Shown: positions 18,333 through 26,300, numbered from the stretch's first letter. The stretch: DNA of 64,000 bases from Phormidesmis sp963789215 (GCA_963789215.1 CAWBJY010000013.1:186001-250000), one strand, 5' to 3'. Notes: a model not told the origin generated them from the letters alone. Made by a program: numbers and translations.

Positions 18333-19037
18333 ATGCTAATGATTCGCCAGGCAGACGAAAGAGGTCTCTCAAAATTTGGCTGGTTGCATAGCCAGCACTC
18401 CTTCTCGTTTGGTAGCTATATGGACGCGGCCCAAATGGGCTTTAGCGATCTACGCGTCATCAATGAAGACCGAGTTGTGCCAGGTGCGGGCTTTGGTACG
18501 CACAGCCACCGGGACATGGAAATAATTTCATACGTGCTCGAAGGCGAGCTAGCGCACAAAGACAGCATGGGCACAGGCTCAGTGATTCGTCCGGGCGACT
18601 TGCAGCGAATGACCGCAGGTACAGGCGTTTCCCACAGCGAGATGAACGCCTCTGCTGAAAACCCGGTGCATTTTTTGCAGATCTGGCTCATTCCAAACGC
18701 CAGCGGATTAGAGCCTGGATATGAACAAAAGCACTTCGACCCAGCAGAACAACAGAATCAGTGGCGGCTCATTGGTTCTCAAGATGGTCGAAAAGGATCG
18801 GTTACGATTCATCAAGACGTGAGCCTATACAGCACCAGGCTAGATGCTGAGACTGAAGTGAACTATAAGCTAGCTGATGGCCGCAAAGCCTGGATTCAGA
18901 TAGTTCGCGGCAACGTGCAAATCAATGGGGAGTCTTTGAAAGTAGGAGATGGTGCCGCTATTGCCGATCTCTCTTCTTTGAATATAGTCGCAAAGACAGA
19001 CAAAGCAGAAGTTCTGCTGTTTGATCTAGCCGCATAG
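18333..19037 (+). CDS. Pirin-family protein (YhhW-type bicupin)
   Basis: The 234-aa protein matches the YhhW-like pirins: GWLHSQHSFSFGSYMD, LRVINEDRVVPGAGFGTHSHRDMEIISYVLEGELAHKDS, and MTAGTGVSHSEMN. His57, His59, and the His and Glu of the HSE motif supply the cupin metal site. Some relatives have quercetin dioxygenase activity in vitro, but the physiological role is unclear. Translation starts after a strong GGAGGTGA ribosome-binding site. It is the first gene of a likely two-gene operon with azoR, divergent from the LysR gene, consistent with a response to redox-active aromatics. Confidence 0.94.
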   Translation: MLMIRQADERGLSKFGWLHSQHSFSFGSYMDAAQMGFSDLRVINEDRVVPGAGFGTHSHRDMEIISYVLEGELAHKDSMGTGSVIRPGDLQRMTAGTGVSHSEMNASAENPVHFLQIWLIPNASGLEPGYEQKHFDPAEQQNQWRLIGSQDGRKGSVTIHQDVSLYSTRLDAETEVNYKLADGRKAWIQIVRGNVQINGESLKVGDGAAIADLSSLNIVAKTDKAEVLLFDLAA

Positions 19038-19063
19038 CCAGTCTATACAGCCCACTTACTAAA

Positions 19064-19113
19064 AGACGCTTGCAAGATAGATCGCTTGTAAGATAGATCG
19101 CTCGCAAGCGTCT
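19064..19113 (+). promoter_or_regulatory. Hairpin between pirin and azoR
   Basis: Perfect 10-bp arms AGACGCTTGC (19064-19073) and GCAAGCGTCT (19104-19113) enclose a 30-nt loop holding two copies of AAGATAGATCGCT. No U-tract follows, so it is more likely an RNA-processing or partial-attenuation element than a full terminator. Confidence 0.6.
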
Positions 19114-19148
19114 CATTCATTTCAAACAAAATCAGAAAGGATAAACAA

Positions 19149-19739
19149 ATGAAGATTTTACGCATAGACGCCAGCGCCCGCTATCAGGGTTCTGTTAGCC
19201 GCGAGCTAACCGATGAACTCATCGACAGATTAAAGCAACAAGATCCCCACGTTGAAGTCATTACTCGCGATTTGCTAAAGGGCATTCCACTACTCGACGA
19301 GGCCATGGTGCGAGCCTACAACACGCCCGACGAGGAACGTACACCCGAGCAAAAAGAACTGCTTAGCGTTTCAGAAAATCTAATCGCAGAGCTAAAATCC
19401 GCCGATCAAATTGTCATTGGCGTCCCCATTTATAACTTCTCAGTACCCGCCGCACTCAAGGCTTATATCGACCTCGTGTGCCGCGCAGGTCTCACATTCA
19501 CCTACTCTTCCGAAGGCCCCAAAGGGCTACTAAAAGATCGTAAAACCTATTTAATTGTGACTTCTGGCGGTACGCCGGTTGGCAGCGATATCGACTTTAC
19601 AACTGGCTATCTTAAGCACGTGCTTGGCTTCATCGGCATTCAAGATGTAGAAGTAATCGCCGCCGACAGCCTAGGTCGCACCGGGTCGGAAAAGCTATCG
19701 CAGGTGAGAAAACAGCTACAGACGATGACGATTAGCTAG
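19149..19739 (+). CDS. azoR: FMN-dependent NADH-azoreductase
   Basis: The 196-aa flavodoxin-fold quinone/azo reductase starts MKILRIDASARYQGSVSRELTDEL, with the FMN phosphate-binding loop SARYQGSVSR. It has VPIYNFSVPAALKAYIDLVCRAGLTFTYSSEGPKGLL and the late SGGTPVGSDIDF, all typical of AzoR. Such enzymes reduce quinones by two electrons with NADH and protect against thiol or quinone stress. A ribosome-binding site AAAGGA precedes the ATG. Its position after the pirin gene and beside a LysR regulator supports a detoxification operon. Confidence 0.95.
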   Translation: MKILRIDASARYQGSVSRELTDELIDRLKQQDPHVEVITRDLLKGIPLLDEAMVRAYNTPDEERTPEQKELLSVSENLIAELKSADQIVIGVPIYNFSVPAALKAYIDLVCRAGLTFTYSSEGPKGLLKDRKTYLIVTSGGTPVGSDIDFTTGYLKHVLGFIGIQDVEVIAADSLGRTGSEKLSQVRKQLQTMTIS

Positions 19740-19849
19740 AACAAATTTCTAAAACAGAAGTTGTTTAATAGCTGTTTAATAGTTTCTCAACATATTGATC
19801 TGCTAGCAAATCGTTTGTCCTCTTATTTGTCAATAGTTCACTTAATAGA

Positions 19850-20242
19850 TCAATAGTCTAGTAGAACAATAAATCGCACCGGAATATTTCCTTCTGCGAG
19901 GACTTTAGCCATCGCGATCGCACCTCGCATTTCTGTCATTGCCTGCCCGCTGCAATCTTTACAAGCGATCGCCACATGTTCCACACCGCGCTCAAAAGCA
20001 GCAACATCCCAGCAGGTTTTAACAAAATAGGCAACGCTCTTTAGCCGAGACTTTACTCGCTCGCTGCAATCATCCGGTAAAGGGGGAAAGTCTCCAGGTT
20101 TGCGAGGCGAAGGCTTCCAGCTAGGATTTTCCCACAGCAAATATTGATTGATCTGCGGCTGATCGGTTGTAGGCAACTGAGAGAGCGATCGCCACCGCGA
20201 ACCATCGTGCGCCTCTAAGATTACCGTCCGATACATCACCAT
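19850..20242 (-). CDS. Hypothetical protein
   Basis: This 130-aa soluble protein begins MVMYRTVILEAHDGSRWRSLSQLP. It has a middle Pro-rich stretch (WENPSWKPSPRKPGDFPPLPDD) and ends in an alpha/beta segment (ERGVEHVAIACKDCSGQAMTEMRGAIAMAKVLAEGNIPVRFIVLLDY). The CKDC motif could bind a metal or be redox-active. No family is recognised. Composition is like its neighbours. Start ATG at 20242 or 20236. Confidence 0.6.
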   Translation of the reverse strand: MVMYRTVILEAHDGSRWRSLSQLPTTDQPQINQYLLWENPSWKPSPRKPGDFPPLPDDCSERVKSRLKSVAYFVKTCWDVAAFERGVEHVAIACKDCSGQAMTEMRGAIAMAKVLAEGNIPVRFIVLLDY

Positions 20243-20342
20243 TGCACATGCCCAAACTCACCGAATTCCTTATCCTACCGCTCTAGCTATGCTCATCAGT
20301 CTGTCAGACGGTTCATTCTTCAAAATGCACCGCCGATTCTTT

Positions 20343-21071
20343 CTATAAGTCTCTTTCTGCCGCCGCATCTAGCTCCTCATTCAGCATTTTTTCGTAAATT
20401 CGAGGCAGCAAATCCGACATGCTGTTGTCCTCAATCCCGTAGCCCAAGCTCGTCCAGGTGCCCGACAGCCGCCTCAGCACCAAATCCAAATTCCCCAAGC
20501 GCAGCTCCTCAGCGATATCAAAACCCCACGCTTCAGGATCGTTTAGCCAGCCATACATCACATCATCTTGAAACTCAGGTTCAAAGCTAGGCTGCTCCCA
20601 CACTTCGTACCAGGCAGGCCGTTCTGGATGATACCGCCTAGCTTCTTGCTGCCAGGTCGTCGTCAAAAACTGATAGCGTCCTGCCGCTGTCGTACAGTCA
20701 TCCTTGTTTGGGCCATTGACAATTCGCACGCACTCATCGGGATGTGCGCTCAAATCTTTTACTCGCTTACCGCCGTACAGCAGCCGATAAGGATCTGCCG
20801 TATTCGACTCCGCTGCCGAAATTGTTCGCATCAGCGCTCGCAAATACGGATCGCCGCCCTGCATTTTTAGAGGCAGCGGTGAAGCAACCCATTCTGTTTC
20901 GCCTAAAATCTCAATTCTTCGAGGCATCAGCGACCAGTGGTGCACCACCCAGGCCACCCCCAAAAACATCAGCAGCGTCAAAACCATCGGCCCCAAGCCG
21001 CCGCTGCTCGAAGACGGCTGTTTACCTCTTGTCCGCTTAGGTCTATTTCTTTTGGTCGTTTGCTGAGTCAA
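20343..21071 (-). CDS. Membrane-anchored lysozyme-like glycoside hydrolase (GH104-like)
   Basis: The 242-aa protein has a basic N-terminus (TKRNRPKRTRGK), one membrane span (GPMVLTLLMFLGVAWVVHHWSL, about 27-48), then a lysozyme-fold domain. That domain shows LMRTISAAESN with the catalytic-type Glu, an adjoining DPYRLLYGGKRVKDLSAHPD segment, and TTAAGRYQFLTTTWQQEA, all as in phage-type GH104 lytic enzymes. It would sit with its domain in the periplasm and cleave peptidoglycan. The start is TTG at 21071. No holin or phage genes are near, so a housekeeping wall-remodelling role is more likely than a prophage remnant. Confidence 0.82.
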   Translation of the reverse strand: MTQQTTKRNRPKRTRGKQPSSSSGGLGPMVLTLLMFLGVAWVVHHWSLMPRRIEILGETEWVASPLPLKMQGGDPYLRALMRTISAAESNTADPYRLLYGGKRVKDLSAHPDECVRIVNGPNKDDCTTAAGRYQFLTTTWQQEARRYHPERPAWYEVWEQPSFEPEFQDDVMYGWLNDPEAWGFDIAEELRLGNLDLVLRRLSGTWTSLGYGIEDNSMSDLLPRIYEKMLNEELDAAAERDL

Positions 21072-21208
21072 TCGGGTTCCAAATCGAAGTGGGCGTTATG
21101 ATAAAGCAGCTTCGAGCAATTGCTAGCATAGTTCATATTAGCTATACTCATTGTCGCTTGCGGTGGCTACACCGATTTCAGTATCGATTCCTTATCTATA
21201 AGTAACAA

Positions 21209-21415
21209 ATGGCACCTATAGAGTCTAACGACCGTTTGATGATTTCGCTGATACTCGCGGTGCCTTTTGCGGCGCTGGTCTATTGTGCGATCGCAATAGG
21301 TACGTTGCTCACCGTTCCAGCCGCTAAAAACTATCCGCTCATCTCCGGCGGTATCTTTGCGCTCATTCCGCTGGTCACCGGCGCGGCAATTTGGGTGGGG
21401 CCATTTAGGAAGTAG
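21209..21415 (+). CDS. Small two-span membrane protein
   Basis: The 68-aa protein has two hydrophobic segments (LMISLILAVPFAALVYCAIAIGTLL, about 10-34; LISGGIFALIPLVTGAAIWV, about 44-63), which face each other as a hairpin. It has a short polar N-terminus and a basic end (GPFRK). No family is recognised. A TATACT hexamer at about 21143 could be its promoter. Convergent with the cassette that ends at 21430. Confidence 0.55.
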   Translation: MAPIESNDRLMISLILAVPFAALVYCAIAIGTLLTVPAAKNYPLISGGIFALIPLVTGAAIWVGPFRK

Positions 21416-21429
21416 AAGCATTCACCGAA

Positions 21430-21822
21430 TTAAAGACCGAATAGGAGTGCGATCGCAGACAACAGCCCATTACAAGCCTCCACAAACTTCGTCGTTACGC
21501 CCACGCCAAGCGTCATGCTCTTTAGCACCGCAATCGATCGCTTCGCCGCCTTTTTCATCGGCCCATCCTCAGGCGCTTGCCCTGCCGCCGCAATCTCTTT
21601 TACCTCTTCTAGCGCCTCTGCTTTTTCTGCTTCGCTCAGGCTCGGCTCGGCGTTAATCGCACTCTCAAGCTGAAGCAAAAGTGCCTTTAGCTGTTGTTGT
21701 GCATCTGTATCATCCAACTGATTGATTTGCTGAGTGAGCGTATTGTTATCGCCAGCATTAACAACAGATTGGCTAACGCTACCGTGAATATTGATATTTC
21801 TGCTTTGGTTATCGCCAGTCAT
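21430..21822 (-). CDS. Effector-like protein with membrane-seeking C-terminus; third gene of cassette
   Basis: The start is ATG 21822 (AGGA ribosome-binding site, 34 bp after the previous stop), giving 130 aa. An N-terminal Asn/Ser-rich segment (GDNQSRNINIHGSVSQSVVNAGDNN) probably forms short beta repeats. A helical part with LSEAEKAEALEEVKEIAAAGQAPEDG and AAKRSIAVLKSM follows, then a hydrophobic end, KFVEACNGLLSAIALLFGL. The same helical-plus-hydrophobic tail recurs, as I recall, at the C-termini of cyanobacterial NACHT, CHAT and related proteins placed in conflict systems. A stand-alone copy suggests a small membrane-acting effector or partner. The function is inferred. Confidence 0.7.
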   Translation of the reverse strand: MTGDNQSRNINIHGSVSQSVVNAGDNNTLTQQINQLDDTDAQQQLKALLLQLESAINAEPSLSEAEKAEALEEVKEIAAAGQAPEDGPMKKAAKRSIAVLKSMTLGVGVTTKFVEACNGLLSAIALLFGL

Positions 21823-21856
21823 TACTTCAGTCCTTTGAATGGTTGTGTTGGGTTTT

Positions 21857-22132
21857 TCAGCTAGGAGAAAAGGCCAGCTTCTCAAACTTTGGCCCATTTT
21901 CTAGCTGCGCCGCATCTCTGCCCGCTTTCAAGCCAGCCTGATAGCCGCTGTCCCAATCTTGTTCTACCTTGCCTTTGTCTTTTCCGGCTGGTACTTGCAG
22001 CGTCAGTAAAACATCTTTGCCCTGCTTTTCGTACGCCTTAATCGAGTCTTGCGTTATGTCAGGATTCTGTTCCACCAGGTTCTTTATCGCAACGCGAAAG
22101 GCAATCGGATCGATGCCGTTGCAATAGATCAT
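21857..22132 (-). CDS. Small protein of unknown function; second gene of cassette
   Basis: The 91-aa protein has a helical N-half (IDPIAFRVAIKNLVEQNPDITQDSIKAYEKQGKDV) and a C-half with WDSGYQAGLKAGRDAAQLENGPKF, a Gly-spaced amphipathic motif. No family is recognised. It lies 13 bp after the preceding gene and 34 bp before the next one, so all three were probably co-transcribed and may act together. Start ATG at 22132; ribosome-binding site weak. Confidence 0.65.
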   Translation of the reverse strand: MIYCNGIDPIAFRVAIKNLVEQNPDITQDSIKAYEKQGKDVLLTLQVPAGKDKGKVEQDWDSGYQAGLKAGRDAAQLENGPKFEKLAFSPS

Positions 22133-22145
22133 AGGTGACGATCTT

Positions 22146-22412
22146 CTAGGTCAATTTCAACCTGCTTACGCGCGCAAAATCCTCACTAGAGTTCGGCAAA
22201 TGAGCAAACCTTCCCTCCGCAACTTTGCACAGCGCTACTCTGTTTTCTCTAGTACTCAACATCTTAGGCGTAGCGGCCTCGGCAATTTCTGCCTCGTTGG
22301 CACCGTTCGACTCCCGCCAATCCAAAAAATTGACGAAATCCAAAATGACCCGTAGGTTATCTGCTGACAGCCGCCGCAGCTTACTCACTATCGTTTCAAT
22401 CAATATTTTCAT
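22146..22412 (-). CDS. DUF2281/VapB-like small protein; first gene of cassette
   Basis: The 88-aa protein opens with IETIVSKLRRLSADNLRVILDFVNFLDWRE. This resembles the DUF2281 motif (kLPpelqqeVLDFVEFL), often found in antitoxin-like proteins of cyanobacteria. The rest is polar, with a basic end (FARVSRLKLT). A GAGGTGAGG ribosome-binding site precedes the ATG at 22412, and a HIP1-containing spacer separates it from the heptad-repeat relic. As first gene of a tight three-gene set it could be a regulator or antidote for the downstream proteins; this is not shown by sequence. Confidence 0.65.
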   Translation of the reverse strand: MKILIETIVSKLRRLSADNLRVILDFVNFLDWRESNGANEAEIAEAATPKMLSTRENRVALCKVAEGRFAHLPNSSEDFARVSRLKLT

Positions 22413-22451
22413 ATCGTTTTGGCCTCACCTCACGGATTGACTACTTCAATA

Positions 22452-22700
22452 TTATGAGCGATTAGCGCAGGCGCGGAAGTGCGATCGCAAATTCATCAAC
22501 TGCACCTTATCGGTCGCGCTCTGCAACCACTCAGTCATCAACTGCACTTTGTCAGTCGCATCCAGGAATCGCTCAGCACCACCCAGCAATCATTCTGCAC
22601 CGTCCAGCATCGATTCTGTTCCATGCAGGAACCATCCTGCACCACACAAAAACCGTTCTGCATCACACGGCATCAATTCCGCTTTATCTAGCTTCAGCTA
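22452..22700 (-). pseudogene. Decayed heptapeptide-repeat gene fragment
   Basis: Read on the minus strand, the repeat at 22492-22680 gives one frame of seven-residue units: ELMPCDA, ERFLCGA, GWFLHGT, ESMLDGA, E*LLGGA, ERFLDAT, DKVQLMT, EWLQSAT, DKVQLMN. It then runs on to a TAA at 22452-22454. The consensus is about E-R/W-F/L-L-D/G-G/A-A/T, an amphipathic heptad. One in-frame TGA (in E*LLGGA), an upstream TAG and no start codon show that it is broken. It may be a remnant of a coiled-coil protein gene or an expanded tail lost from a neighbour. Confidence 0.5.
22492..22680. repeat. Nine imperfect 21-bp tandem units
   Basis: Units start at 22492, 22513, 22534, 22555, 22576, 22597, 22618, 22639 and 22660. 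The first four alternate in a 42-bp higher-order pattern (ATCAACTGCAC units at 22492 and 22534; GTCGC...CTCA units at 22513 and 22555). The last five share GCACCA-like starts and ATTCT-like ends. The 21-bp period equals seven codons, which points to a coding origin. Confidence 0.8.
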
Positions 22701-22829
22701 CGCTTATCCCCCATCGGCTTTGGTAGAAAGTTCAGATGCCGAATTGCAGCCACCCTTCGACTACGCTCAGGGTTCAGTTACCTCACTCAAAGTTCAAACT
22801 CAGCCCACTCCGACGGCTAGTCAACCCCT

Positions 22830-24239
22830 TCAAAGCTGCCACTGCACCAAACGCACCGCGTTGCCGAGTACCCGATGCTTCAGCAAAGAACGCTGTTTCC
22901 ACTGCTTCAGCCCAATCTGCTCGCTGTTCGCAAATCCCCGCTCAAACACTTGTTCAATATCTCCAATCAGCTCTTCACTATCAGTCACAATGTCTAGCTC
23001 ATCGTTGTGCAAAAAACTGCGATAGTCCAGGTTTGCGCTGCCCGTATTCACCCAGGCATTGTCAATAATCAGCATTTTGGCGTGAATCATACTCGGCTGA
23101 TACTCAAATATCTGAACGCCTGCTCTCAACAGCGAGCCGTAAACCTCATAAGACGCATAGTAAACCGGCTTCTTGTCAGACTTTCGACTCGTCGTTAGAA
23201 TCCGCACGTCCACGCCAGCCTCTTTCGCCGCAATGAGTAAATGCCGCGTATCGTTATTTGGCAAAAAGTACGGGCTAGATAACCAAATTCGCTCGCGAGC
23301 GCAGGCAATCAACAACTCTTTAACTGTTTCAATAGGAGAATTTCGGTAGCTGGGTTTCGCACCAGGCGTCACAATTATCGTAGCGGTCTTTTGCTTTGCG
23401 CCACCAGATTCGCGGCTAGTTGTTCTATCGGAGAACTGCCTATTTAACGCCTCTTCAGTAACTTCTTCGGTAAGCTGGCGTTGATCCGGCGACGACGGGA
23501 CTGGGTAAATCTCGCTCATATCAAGGCTAGCCACAGATCCGCTCGTCAACCGGTGACCTGCCCAGTGCGACTGAAACAAACTCGCCAATACTAGAACAAC
23601 TTCACCTTCTAGCGCAGCCTCTACGTCCAGCCAGGGTTTTTCATCGTCCCCTTTCTCAACGCCGTCCCACAAATCAGAAATGCCCGCTCCGCCAATCAGT
23701 ACGCGCTTACCGTCAATAATAAGTAGCTTGCGGTGAGTTCGGCCCGAGTAGTTTGCGGGCGCTCGCCAGTCGAAGGGGTTAAAAAACACAATGCGCACAC
23801 CCGCTAGCTTTAGCCGCTGCCAGTATTTTTTAGAGAGCGATCGCGTCCCCCAACTATCCACCATCACCTGCACATTCACCCCTTCACTCGCCTTACGAGC
23901 CAGCGCCGCCGCAAAATCCTGCGCTCGCTTCCCCGGCGTCATAATAAATGTCTCAAACTGAATGCTGTGCTGCGCACTCTCAATCGCCGCGATTCTAGCT
24001 TTTTGAATATCAGGCGCTCTCCCCCAAAATTCAATGACGCGGCCAGTCGTCGACATAGACCCGGCCAAACTCTTCAGCGTTAGCGCAAATCGTGGGTCTG
24101 TAGGTGCGATCGCCTGCTCAACGCGCAGCAACGGTCTCCACCGAAAAGCTCCTCGAATGTACAAGCTCAGCAAAAAAACAGCCGCTAGTAGCAGTGCGCC
24201 GAAAAGAACAACAAGTAGCGTAACTAACCACCAAGACAT
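22830..24239 (-). CDS. Phospholipase D/cardiolipin synthase family protein
   Basis: The 469-aa protein has an N-terminal membrane segment (WWLVTLLVVLFGALLLAAVFLLSLYI) followed by two HKD repeats: HRKLLIIDGKRVLIGGAGISD (about residue 170) and HAKMLIIDNAWVNTGSANLDYRS (about 392). The H-x-K-x4-D pattern of both is complete, so catalysis is likely. In this family the two motifs transfer phosphatidyl groups; cardiolipin synthase is the best guess, but other PLD activities are possible. Between them lies a ~40-residue polar insert (SSPDQRQLTEEVTEEALNRQ). Start ATG at 24239. It is monocistronic. Confidence 0.88.
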   Translation of the reverse strand: MSWWLVTLLVVLFGALLLAAVFLLSLYIRGAFRWRPLLRVEQAIAPTDPRFALTLKSLAGSMSTTGRVIEFWGRAPDIQKARIAAIESAQHSIQFETFIMTPGKRAQDFAAALARKASEGVNVQVMVDSWGTRSLSKKYWQRLKLAGVRIVFFNPFDWRAPANYSGRTHRKLLIIDGKRVLIGGAGISDLWDGVEKGDDEKPWLDVEAALEGEVVLVLASLFQSHWAGHRLTSGSVASLDMSEIYPVPSSPDQRQLTEEVTEEALNRQFSDRTTSRESGGAKQKTATIIVTPGAKPSYRNSPIETVKELLIACARERIWLSSPYFLPNNDTRHLLIAAKEAGVDVRILTTSRKSDKKPVYYASYEVYGSLLRAGVQIFEYQPSMIHAKMLIIDNAWVNTGSANLDYRSFLHNDELDIVTDSEELIGDIEQVFERGFANSEQIGLKQWKQRSLLKHRVLGNAVRLVQWQL

Positions 24240-24543
24240 TTGAGTTCCTGCCGAATACTGAGAAGGGCCGCGTTAATGTATATAAGCATGAAGCTGCCTC
24301 TTAACAAACGTTAATTGAAAAAGCGATTTAGCCGACTGAAACCGCCTGAAAAGGGTCGAAAGCTTAAGTTGGCCTTTAGATAAAGCAAAAAAAGCTCTCA
24401 GGTAGTTGCCCAAACTGAGTAGCAACGGCCATGATTGGCTCAGACTCATATCAAGTTTGTTCGAAGCTTATTCAACTGAATTTGAGTCCAGGGATCGCAA
24501 CACTACAAGCCTTTTAGAAACAATCAAGATTGTCTTAGAAAAA

Positions 24544-25023
24544 ATGATAACACCGACTATCAACAACGCTGCTCCCGAAGACACTACCAACTTTTGGATC
24601 GTTTGCTGCGAGGAAAGTGCTGTCGCTCAGCAGCTATCAAAAACCATTGCAGACTGGAAAATTCCAGGCGTGCGATCGCTCGTGGGCACTCACGAACTCG
24701 TTCAGTCCGAAGTCAAACAGGCCGACTACGCTATTTTTGCCACCAAGGGCGATCGCCCCTGCGCTCAAGTTCAAGTAAGTCCGCTTAGCCATTCGAAAAG
24801 CCCCCACATAGCGCAGCTACTCTCTTCCTTACAGGGCCGCTATGGTCGCAAACCCCAGTCCTGGTTACTCCAACTGCCAACTGAAGAAATGCGAGCCAAT
24901 CGTCTGCAGCCAGTGGACACGCAAGACGCAGTTGGACAAGCTCTAAGCAAAATAGAAGTCTTTGTTCGCAACTATCATCTTCAGCCCCAAATTCGAAAAG
25001 CAACGCTTCAAGAAGTCGCGTAG
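24544..25023 (+). CDS. Orphan protein; degenerate hydrogenase-maturation-protease-like fold (copy 2)
   Basis: Paralogue of 15468-16013. It shares FWIVCCEES, TIADWKIPGVRSLVG, YAIFAT, RYGRKPQSWLLQLPTEEMRAN and KIEVFVRNY. The ATG at 24544 gives a start equivalent to copy 1 (about 159 aa). The frame is open further upstream to TTG 24406, adding 46 helical residues, and the ribosome-binding site does not settle the choice. As in copy 1, acidic residues needed by HybD-type proteases are missing (CCEES; FATK), so it is probably not a peptidase. The role is unknown; the pair may act as scaffolds or regulators. Confidence 0.7.
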   Translation: MITPTINNAAPEDTTNFWIVCCEESAVAQQLSKTIADWKIPGVRSLVGTHELVQSEVKQADYAIFATKGDRPCAQVQVSPLSHSKSPHIAQLLSSLQGRYGRKPQSWLLQLPTEEMRANRLQPVDTQDAVGQALSKIEVFVRNYHLQPQIRKATLQEVA

Positions 25024-25065
25024 TTTTAAAGCGCTAACAGGCTCTCATAAGCGCGAATAGACAAA

Positions 25066-25108
25066 CAAAAAGCCCCCCGCCGCTGCACGAGGCAGTTTGC
25101 GAGGGGCT
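25066..25108 (-). terminator. Intrinsic terminator of psbA
   Basis: On the minus strand AGCCCC and GGGGCT close a G/C-rich hairpin (25071-25108) followed by UUUUUGUUUG. It lies 110 bp after the psbA stop. It may also end transcription from the convergent orphan gene. Confidence 0.8.
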
Positions 25109-25217
25109 AATCGTTGAGTTACTCACCCATCCGATCTCGGAAAAACGCTGTCCGATCTAATGAAAGGTCGGACGACGATTCGCAAGAGTGGACAGATGAC
25201 TAACTAGCTAAAAACGC

Positions 25218-26300
25218 TTATGCGTTGATGGCAGGAGCGGTGAGCGCTACAGGAGCAGCTTCGCCAGCAGCCAAGTCAAGCGGGAAGTTGTGAGCGTTGC
25301 GCTCGTGCATTACTTCCATACCCAGGTTGGCACGGTTCAAAACGTCTGCCCAGCTACCAATCACACGACCCTGTGAGTCGATGATTGACTGGTTGAAGTT
25401 GAACCCGTTCAAGTTGAACGCCATCGTGGAAATACCTAAAGCGGTAAACCAGATGCCGACAACGGGCCAGGCGCCGAGCAAAAAGTGCAAGGAGCGGCTG
25501 TTGTTGAACGATGCGTACTGGAAGATCAAACGACCGAAGTAGCCGTGGGCTGCAACGATGTTGTAAGTCTCTTCCTCTTGGCCAAACTTGTAGCCGTAGT
25601 TCTGACTCTCAGTCTCAGTTGTTTCACGAACCAAGCTAGATGTCACGAGTGAACCGTGCATCGCAGAGAACAAAGAACCACCGAACACACCGGCTACACC
25701 CAACATGTGGAAGGGGTGCATCAAGATGTTGTGCTCTGCTTGGAACACCAACATGAAGTTGAACGTACCCGAGATACCTAGAGGCATCCCGTCAGAGAAT
25801 GAACCCTGACCGAGGGGGTAGATCAAGAACACGGCCGTTGCCGCTGCAACTGGTGCAGAGTAGGCAACGCAAATCCAAGGGCGCATACCGAGGCGGTAAG
25901 AAAGCTCCCACTCACGACCCATGTAGCAAAAAACGCCGATGAGGAAGTGGAAGATTACCAACTGGTAAGGGCCGCCATTGTAAAGCCACTCATCGAGTGA
26001 AGCAGCTTCCCAGATGGGGTAGAAGTGAAGACCAATCGCGTTGGACGAAGGCACAACTGCACCAGAGATGATGTTGTTGCCGTACATCAATGAACCTGCA
26101 ACAGGCTCACGGATGCCGTCGATGTCAACGGGAGGGGCTGCGATGAACGCAATCACGAAACAAGCTGTAGCAGCAAGCAATGTCGGGATCATCAGCACGC
26201 CGAACCAACCTACGTAGAGGCGGTTGTCGGTGCTTGTAACCCACTGACAGAACTGCTCCCACAACGTAGCGCTTTGGCGCTGTTGTAGAGTAGTAGTCAT
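25218..26300 (-). CDS. psbA: Photosystem II reaction-centre protein D1, Glu130 type
   Basis: D1 binds P680, pheophytin, QB and the Mn4CaO5 cluster in thylakoids. The 360-aa sequence is complete. Tyr161 (YZ), Asp170, His190, His198, His215, Ser264, His272, His332, Glu333, His337, Asp342 and Ala344 are all in place. Residue 130 is Glu (YMGREWELSY), the hallmark of the high-light D1:2 form; low-light D1:1 forms carry Gln. A 16-residue tail after Ala344 is removed by CtpA in the family. Codon usage is ordinary. It has its own terminator. Other psbA copies, if any, lie outside the window. Confidence 0.99.
   Translation of the reverse strand: MTTTLQQRQSATLWEQFCQWVTSTDNRLYVGWFGVLMIPTLLAATACFVIAFIAAPPVDIDGIREPVAGSLMYGNNIISGAVVPSSNAIGLHFYPIWEAASLDEWLYNGGPYQLVIFHFLIGVFCYMGREWELSYRLGMRPWICVAYSAPVAAATAVFLIYPLGQGSFSDGMPLGISGTFNFMLVFQAEHNILMHPFHMLGVAGVFGGSLFSAMHGSLVTSSLVRETTETESQNYGYKFGQEEETYNIVAAHGYFGRLIFQYASFNNSRSLHFLLGAWPVVGIWFTALGISTMAFNLNGFNFNQSIIDSQGRVIGSWADVLNRANLGMEVMHERNAHNFPLDLAAGEAAPVALTAPAINA

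Noticed and set aside
20343..21071. Prophage lysis gene
   Set aside because: It has a membrane anchor and no phage neighbours; cell-wall remodelling is simpler.
22479..23025. Plus-strand ORFs over the 21-bp repeat (Ser/Pro/His-rich)
   Set aside because: They run into the phospholipase gene antisense and lack start signals; the minus frame gives the regular heptad pattern.
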